In this document: positions 57,597-64,000 of the stretch, piece by piece
How the letters are laid out: every line of letters begins with the position of its first letter
Position numbering within the stretch: position 1 is the first letter of the stretch
Assembly (NCBI GenBank): GCA_037962975.1
Contig: CM075669.1
Span: forward strand, 80,892,001-80,956,000
Source of the DNA: Clitoria ternatea
Lineage: Eukaryota > Streptophyta > Magnoliopsida > Fabales > Fabaceae
Reading direction: 5' to 3'
DNA length: 64,000 bases
Notes under the pieces: generated by a model
What the model saw: only the letters and a program-made list of their open reading frames with translations
What the model was told of the DNA's origin: nothing
Database searches by the model: none
Position numbers and translations under genes: made by a program

Positions 57597-58910
57597 AAGT
57601 TTTACATGCAGCATTCTTGATGGGAAAGGAGCAGGAATTACTTAAAGATTTTCATGACATGAACATTGGAGTTATTGTGCAAGCCCCAAATCAGATGGTA
57701 ATTGGGATGTTGAAGACCTCCAATGAGTTTTTGGAATCTTTAGTAGCATCTCAAGAAAATGACATAGAGTTGTTAGAGTTACTTGATGCCCAAGCTAGGG
57801 GCAAGGATGTGGAATTAAGCAGAGGCAGTGATAGTATTTGGCGGTTTAGAGACCGTGTTGTGGTGCCTGCAGAAGGAGATTTTAGGCAAGTTGTATTATT
57901 TGAAGCGCACAAGAATTTGTTGAGTATTTATCCTGGTATTACCAAGATGTATCATGATATGAAGAAGGAATTCTGGTGGTCGGGAATGAAGAAAGCGATC
58001 GTTAAGTATGTGAGATCTTATGTGATATGTTAGAAGTGTAAGGTTGAACACTAGAGACCTTTTAGTTTTCTTCAAACTTTAGAGATTCCGATTTGGAAAT
58101 GGGAAAGTATTACAATGGATTTTGTATCCGGGTTGCCTCGTACCCATTCTGGATGTAATGATATTTGGGTAATTATGGATAGACTAACTAAGAGTGCTCA
58201 CTTTCTGGCTATGAACATGAAATGGTCGTTGGACCGGTTAGCTAGATTGTATATCATTGAGATTGTAAGGTTACATGGCGTGCCTTCGAGTATTATTTCA
58301 GACCGTGATCCCCGATTCACTTCTAGATTTTGGGAAAGTTTGTAGTAGGAACTAGGTACTAAGTTGAGGTTGAGTTCAGCTTATCACCCTCAAATGGATG
58401 GACAGTCTGAGCAGACTATTTTGACACTAGAGGATATACTCAGGGCATGTGTATTGGAACAAGGCAGTTCATGGGAGAGATATTTTTCATTGGTGGAATT
58501 TGCCTATAATAACAGTTATCATAGTAGGATTGGGATGGCACCTTATGAAGCTTTATATGGTAGGAGGTGTTGTACACCTTTATGTTGGAATGAAAATGGC
58601 GATGTGGTTCATTTAGGACCTAAGTTAATTTAGGAAATGAATGATCAGGTTGCATTGATTCATGAAAAGATGAAAATTGCCAAGGATCGTCAGAAGAGTT
58701 ACTATGACAATCGTCATAGACCACTTGAGTTTCAAGTGGGAGATTGGGCATTCTTGAAGGTTTCACCTACCAAGGGTGTAGGTCGCATATTGAAAAGTTA
58801 GAAGCTTAACCCGAGCTACATTAGAATGTATCAGATCTTAGAGCGGATTGGTGATGTAGCTTACTAGTTAAATCTTCCCCAATCGTTGCCTAGCATCCAT
58901 AATGTGTTTC
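57597..58910 (+). pseudogene. Tekay-like integrase
   Basis: The zinc-binding region (57900-58036) reads EAHKN, SIYPG, FWWSGMKK and SYVIC, with Tyr for the second His. The core has MDFVSGLP, ISDRDPRF and MDGQSEQ; the last Asp and Glu are 35 residues apart, as in DD35E integrases. The C-terminal GPY-type region is degenerate (YQILERIGDVAY). TAG stops at 58031, 58052, 58343, 58346, 58631 and 58919. Confidence 0.9.
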
Positions 58911-58921
58911 CTATTTCATAG

Positions 58922-59131
58922 TTGAGGGCGTATATCCCTTGTGATTCGATGATTGTGCCTGAAGATTCTATTAAACTGAAAGGTGATTTGACTGTGGAGG
59001 TAACGCCTATTTGCATTGAGGGATATCAGACTAAGCAGTTGAGAAACAAAGAAGTATCCTTGGTAAAAGTGAAGTGGCAAAATTTAAATAGAGTAACCTA
59101 TACTTGGGAGCTGGAGTCTGACATGAAGTGA
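58922..59131 (+). pseudogene. Chromodomain-like integrase tail
   Basis: LTVEVTPICIEGYQTKQLRNKEVSLVKVKWQ is followed by TYTWELESDM. This is the chromovirus tail that in relatives directs insertion to heterochromatin. It ends at 59131, shortly before the polypurine tract. Confidence 0.75.
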
Positions 59132-59187
59132 TTGTACCTTCATATTTTCCAATGAGGTATGTTGATTTCGGGGATGAAATCCCTTTT

Positions 59188-59199
59188 TAGGGGGGTGGG
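59188..59199 (+). other. Polypurine tract of the Tekay-like element
   Basis: TAGGGGGGTGGG directly before the LTR2 start TATAACATCCC. Confidence 0.85.
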
Positions 59200-61713
59200 T
59201 ATAACATCCCTGGTGTTTTAATAATAGGAATGAGCAAATAAATGTATTTGGATTTTAAATAATAAGGATTAAGGAATATGAAATGAATTATTGGGTTTAA
59301 AAATGAATTTTAATGGAAAGAGTATCAGGGGACCTGGTGCGTAGCGCTAGTGGGACGCGTAGCGTCAGCATCGTAACCTGTTTAAAACAAGACATGCAAA
59401 AATAGAACGAACACATTTCTTCCTCTTTTCATTTTCATCCTTCTCTGCGATTTTGGTCCAACACTTGGTAGAGGCTTCGATTTTGGTGGTTTTGGGTGAT
59501 TGGAAGTTAAGGTAAGCTCTGGGGTACCTTCAATTTCAAGTCTATTCTTCTCTTCTTCTTTCTTTCTCTCAAAACTGAATTCGCATGGATGGAGGGAGGC
59601 ATGGATTTTATGTTTTATGGCTCTAAGAAGCTTAGATTATGAGTTTGGAAAGGTAAGGAAGACAATGTACTAACCCGGTTTATGTTTCGGTGACCGTAGG
59701 TGCCGGAACGAGCGTCGGAGGAACAATTAACAAAGTGGACATCGAATTCGGAAGAGGAATGGTGAATCAAGTGACCGGAGGATACAACTGACATCAAGAA
59801 CAAATTATAAAAGCTTGGAATTGAGGTAAGGGGTGTTTGGGTCGTAATTAATTAGATCAGATAGTATAGTAGCTTTAGAAAGCTTAGGATTTAACTAGAA
59901 GTTATGAGAAATAATATAAGTTAATTAAGTCTAATTTATATATGCATGTTTATGTGTAATTAACTAATTAAGTGTTGAGAAAATGTGTTGAATTGGTTAG
60001 TTATATGTTAGGAAGTAAGAAAATAAGCATATGAACTATATGCATGAGCGGTTCTAAGTGAAGCATGAATTATGAGAAATGTTGATGATGTGTAGTATGG
60101 TATATGTTATTTGGTTACATATAAATTAATGAGAATAATAAAATAAGCATGACGGAAAAGATGTGACATGGCATGTATGGTCTGGACTATGTAGCTTCCC
60201 TGTGGAATTATTGAATGTCAGTTTCTAGCAGATACGAATGTATTTGATGATGTTTGTGCCATGATGATGTGAGATTGAATGTGTTTATGTGGTATGGGAC
60301 GGCCAACGGTATAATGTACCCCTCGGTTTTTGGCTCCTATGGTTTTTATACCCAGTTGAGCTACCCAGTGGTCAAGTCGGACCTAATGGTTGAGGTGGGG
60401 ATCCAAGTTGGGCTTGGTGAACCAAGTCGGGTTCACGGGGTATAGAGTCGGACCCCTAGTTGAAGGCCGATTCTTTAGTATTCGGATACTAGGAGTCTGA
60501 TATACGAGTGAGTTAGTTGTGCCTATGTGCTTTGGTATTGATGCATGTTATGATGAATGGAAATTGATATTATAGCTTACAATGAAGTCAATGATTGATG
60601 ATGTTGTGATATCCCCCATGAGCATGAATTTTATGAAATAAGAGGTACGTAGGTTTGCTGATCTTAAAACATATTGAAAAGTATATCTGTATGGGTAATT
60701 GCAGTGATAATTATACAAAAGCTAGAAAGCGGTAGGTAATATAACTCAGAAGATTATTAGGTAGTAAGTAAGTACTTTTACTATTTCCATTCTATATTAA
60801 TTACGATATTCCAAACACTCATCCTTACCGTTATTTATTTAATTTAGTGACCAATGACAAGGAGGATGCCAATGCCTCGAAGGCGCGCCAAGCGGAGGAT
60901 TGATGCCAAGAAGCGATGGAAACTTATGACTTAAAACTAATCATACTATGAATTTAGTGTATGTAAAAATGTAACTTGCTTTATGTGATTGACGAATTGG
61001 TTTTTTTTGTAGTTGATGTGTTCATGATGTGGTACTACTGATGATGACTTTAGAATTGGAATATGATGTTATGATGATGTGCGTACATGTGGTAGTTGGA
61101 TGATGAAGTGATGATGTTGTTGATAATCATGTTTGATGTGTGAAATATGGGTATATTGGGATGGAGCAAATGTATTATGCTTGATGATTGCTATGGGTAG
61201 GTCTTGTCGATATTTCGTGATTCATGATGCATGATTGTGGTATGTTGTGATTGAGAATGAATAGATAAGTTTGATTGTTTGTAGGAAGTGAGCAAATTGT
61301 GCTTTTCATGTAGAATTAATGAACTAAATAGGTGATTTTGGGATCCAGTGGGTTTCAGGACCCCGGAAGGGACCAATAGGTACCCTGGGTCATTTAGAAA
61401 TTGTACATATAGGCCTTAGGCCAGTTGAGGTCCATTTAGGTGGTTTAGTGCAAGGGTTTTCACATAATTGATTAAAACTGCATTTTGCGCATAACTCGCG
61501 CATATGATGGATATTTGGCGAACGGACAATGCCAACAGTTCCGGAATGGGGAAAATAGTTGGCCCGTAAAGTTTCATGGCAATCGGACCTGAAACAGGCC
61601 AATGAGGTAGGTCGGGAGTTGGCCGGAAGTCCTAAAACTCATGGCAGCACCAGGTGCTATTACTGTCATGCTCACGCTACGCATAGGGTTGGCGCGTAGC
61701 GTCAGGTGTGCAG
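59200..61713 (+). mobile_element. 3' LTR of the Tekay-like element, truncated
   Basis: Matches the joined 5' LTR from its first base. It lacks about 50 bases of the GCTACGCG array present at 43415-43500 and has about 80 extra bases near 61129-61210. It is cut at 61713 by another LTR, losing about 190 terminal bases. Confidence 0.9.
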
Positions 61714-64000
61714 TGAAACACCCTAATTTAATAAATAAATAAATACTAAAACAGGGAAAATTTTTCCCAAAATAGAACAATGGAACCGGGCACAAAAGAA
61801 TAAGGGAAGGGAAGACAGGAGAAAGAAAAATCGATCGGAACAGGCCAGTGGAAGAGCAACAGCGCTCAAGCGAAGCCCACACAACAGCGCCCACTCGCTC
61901 AAGCGAGATCCGACTCTGCTTGAGCGAGACAGCGAAACTCGCTCGGGTGAAACTCCATTCGCTTAAGCGAACCAACCCAAAAGCCTTCCATGCACTCACA
62001 CTCGCTGGGGCGAATATCTCATTCGCCGAAGCGAGAAACCACACTCGGCCTTTAATCACTCGGAATCAGGGGTTCCACTCACTCTGGAAACAACCCCAAC
62101 ATACGAGCCTCCTTCGGGAGCCCATAATTATTCCTTATTTTTATCCGTATAGTTCACACATGTGATCCACTCGGAAATCTATCAACTATTTCACTCAGTC
62201 GAGTCACACTCGGATATATCTCACACAGTTCTCACTCGGTATACGAAATCCTTTTTACCCCGAAGACTCCTCACTAAGTTAATGACTTGCCTAAGGATTC
62301 TAAGGCTTCGTTCACTCGGAATTAGTCTAGTTCCTTTACACTCAGGGAAGTCCTAATAAGTTCTTACTCGAAGGTTCTTAAGTCAGTTCCACTCGAAATT
62401 GCATGACCTTACTCACTCGGAATATTATAACCTTACACACTTGGGATAGGCATATTAAAGGGGGTCCTTACACATAACACTCTTCGAATATTTCTCTTAA
62501 AGGGATAATTCTTAATAGGTGCGATTCACTCGGAATTGGCCCAACACTTCTTCATTCGGAAAAAGTGTCAAAAATACTCACCTCACTCGGATTTACCTTA
62601 ACTCTCCCTTACTCGGTATCACGCAAGCATTATTCATTCGGTAACACATCAGCGTACACACTGGAACATTTGCCTACATCATTACTCACTGAAATAAAAT
62701 AAAGCACATAACATTATATATATAAAAATACATTTGGTCCTACTCTCATTACCGAGAGAGTTCAAATCCTACATATTTAAAGCAAAGTGTTGAACTAAGA
62801 GCCGGCCAAGGCTATACAAAATCATTTATACAGTATGTATATACATCCACTGTACAATGCACATCCATAAACTGGTGCTCTACCATCACTCCTCATTCCG
62901 AGCAACATCCACTGAAATATGGCCACAATAGGGGTGAGCTTTTACATTTAAAATGACAGTTAACGACTAGGAAATCCTCAAGTTCCTACTACGCATTATT
63001 ATATTTCAATCAACCCATCACATACACTGTCATTTCATATATTTACACTCGGTATCATTCACTCGGAATTCATTCAACAGTACACAGCCATATTAAGCAA
63101 TAATACACAACCTTTTTGATCATATAGATTTTTCCCATACATGCGCATATAACCATATTGAGTCCATCAACCATTTTAAGTATGCACATATTAATTTTCA
63201 GTCGGATCCGATCCACTGTTATAAATTTTTATGTTGCAACATAGGCTCCAAGCCTTTTACTCAGCTCCAAGCTAATTCGGCCGTTTTACAGGTACCAAAC
63301 TGTTTGCCCTCACGCATAACACAATTGCTCCAAGCAACAACGGGAGTGTTACGGGCAGCCCCGAGTCCAACTCAGTAAGCTTACCTTAAGTCCAACCCAA
63401 GGACTTTTACCAAGCGTACAACGCTAGTTTTCCGAGTGATTCACTCAGTATTGCCTCGAGTCCAACTTAAGGTCTTCTTATTATTTTTCCATACATGCTC
63501 ATCAGCATAACAGTAACAATTTACTCGGTAAAACCGCATATCACATGCATCTCATATATTTATCATAAAATCCCATCAAAATCATCCCAACATTCACATG
63601 CATTTAATCATAAGATATCAATCGGGATTATCCGCTGCCATTCAGTATAAGGCACTCGGTAATTATACCATATTCACACAACATGCATTTCATGATTTAC
63701 AATATAACAATCCGTCCCACAATACACACTCGGTATCAGTAATATTAAAGACGCATACCACATGTTGTCAAGTATTAAGCTATACACGGGACTTATCACA
63801 ATAAGACCTTAACTCATGCACTAGGTCGACACCGACCCAGCATATTTCATACATTTACAGCTCATTAACGCACATCTTCTGGACAGAAAAGGGCTATAAC
63901 CTATACGACTCAGCTATCACACACATACATACCCGGTATTAGAAAGGTATCATGCTATAACTTACTCATACAACGTATTCACAACCATAAACACACACAC
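61714..64000 (+). mobile_element. Partial LTR of another family, running off the window
   Basis: TGAAACACCCTAATTTAA starts exactly where LTR2 similarity stops. It holds a CTCGCTTAAGCGAG-type array (61855-62045) and then many ACTCGG(A/T)AT words (62045-63740). No coding domains; the 161-codon minus ORF (62059-61574) overlaps the array and spans the insertion point, so it is an artefact. No right end is visible. Confidence 0.7.
61855..62045. repeat. CTCGCTTAAGCGAG-type word array
   Basis: Eight variants: gcgctcaagcgaag, ctcgctcaagcgag, tgcttgagcgagac, ctcgctcgggtgaa, attcgcttaagcgaa, ctcgctggggcgaa, attcgccgaagcgag and a weak one. Confidence 0.8.

Larger units (their letters stand above)
43278..61713 (+). 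mobile_element. Tekay/Del-like chromovirus, full structure but inactive, with nested insertions
   Basis: Order: 5' LTR (split), primer site 54501, gag, protease, reverse transcriptase, RNase H, integrase, chromodomain-like tail, polypurine tract 59188-59199, 3' LTR from 59200. Gag-pol domain order plus the C-terminal QLRNKEVSLVKVKW box indicate a chromovirus, and the ~2.7 kb LTRs suggest the Tekay/Del clade. Many in-frame TAG codons and frameshifts make it non-functional. Without nested insertions it would be about 10 kb. The flanking target duplication cannot be tested because the 3' LTR is cut. Confidence 0.85.

Noticed and set aside
61574..62059. 161-codon minus-strand ORF
   Set aside because: It crosses the LTR insertion junction at 61714 and reads through the word array, so it cannot be an evolved gene.

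Overview
The window is AT-rich, intron-bearing plant nuclear DNA. The long Ty3/gypsy LTRs, the Raf-like kinase and the CTCGCTTAAGCGAG-type words suggest a phaseoloid legume such as Glycine, Phaseolus or Vigna. The species is an inference from general knowledge, not proven. Only one intact host gene is visible: an eight-coding-exon, minus-strand gene (27932 down to 19213) for a 1254-residue PB1-domain Raf-like (group B4) protein kinase. I joined its exons by reading frame and GT/AG boundaries. It has a 5' UTR intron, two upstream ORFs and a candidate solo LTR in its largest coding intron.

The rest is layered transposable-element debris. 1-3055 holds two direct copies of a Tat-like integrase fragment joined to the 5' part of an Athila-like LTR. 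3056-13545 is a decayed Athila-like element: an LTR split by a 2.8 kb solo LTR, a tRNA-Asp-type primer site, gag, and a protease split by a 3.5 kb solo LTR with a CATGT target duplication. 13546-19200 is mostly non-coding, with a large palindromic-word array, a 36-bp minisatellite and small repeat remnants. 19213-29340 is the kinase gene. A 506-bp hAT-type MITE with an 8-bp target duplication lies at 30314-30819. 30842-43277 contains truncated LTRs, a 5.2 kb solo LTR (target site AATCT), a 1.3 kb copia-type solo LTR (target site ATACC) and copia remnants.

43278-61713 is a nearly complete but inactive Tekay/Del-like chromovirus: two ~2.7 kb LTRs, tRNA-Met-type primer site, gag, protease, reverse transcriptase, RNase H, integrase, chromodomain-like tail and polypurine tract. 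Its 5' LTR was hit by a ~4.1 kb solo LTR, which was itself hit at TGCAC by an inverted 4.4 kb LTR of the same family. Its 3' LTR is cut by another LTR that runs off the window.

The most unusual signal is not a gene. Several LTR families carry irregularly spaced arrays of short palindromic or near-palindromic words (cores CGCTTAAGCG, TAATCGATTA, GAATCGATTC and GCTACGCG) with unconserved spacers. The same word occurs in unrelated families, related LTRs carry different words, and several arrays sit next to TATA-like sequences. This looks like modular promoter or hairpin cassettes rather than ordinary tandem satellites.
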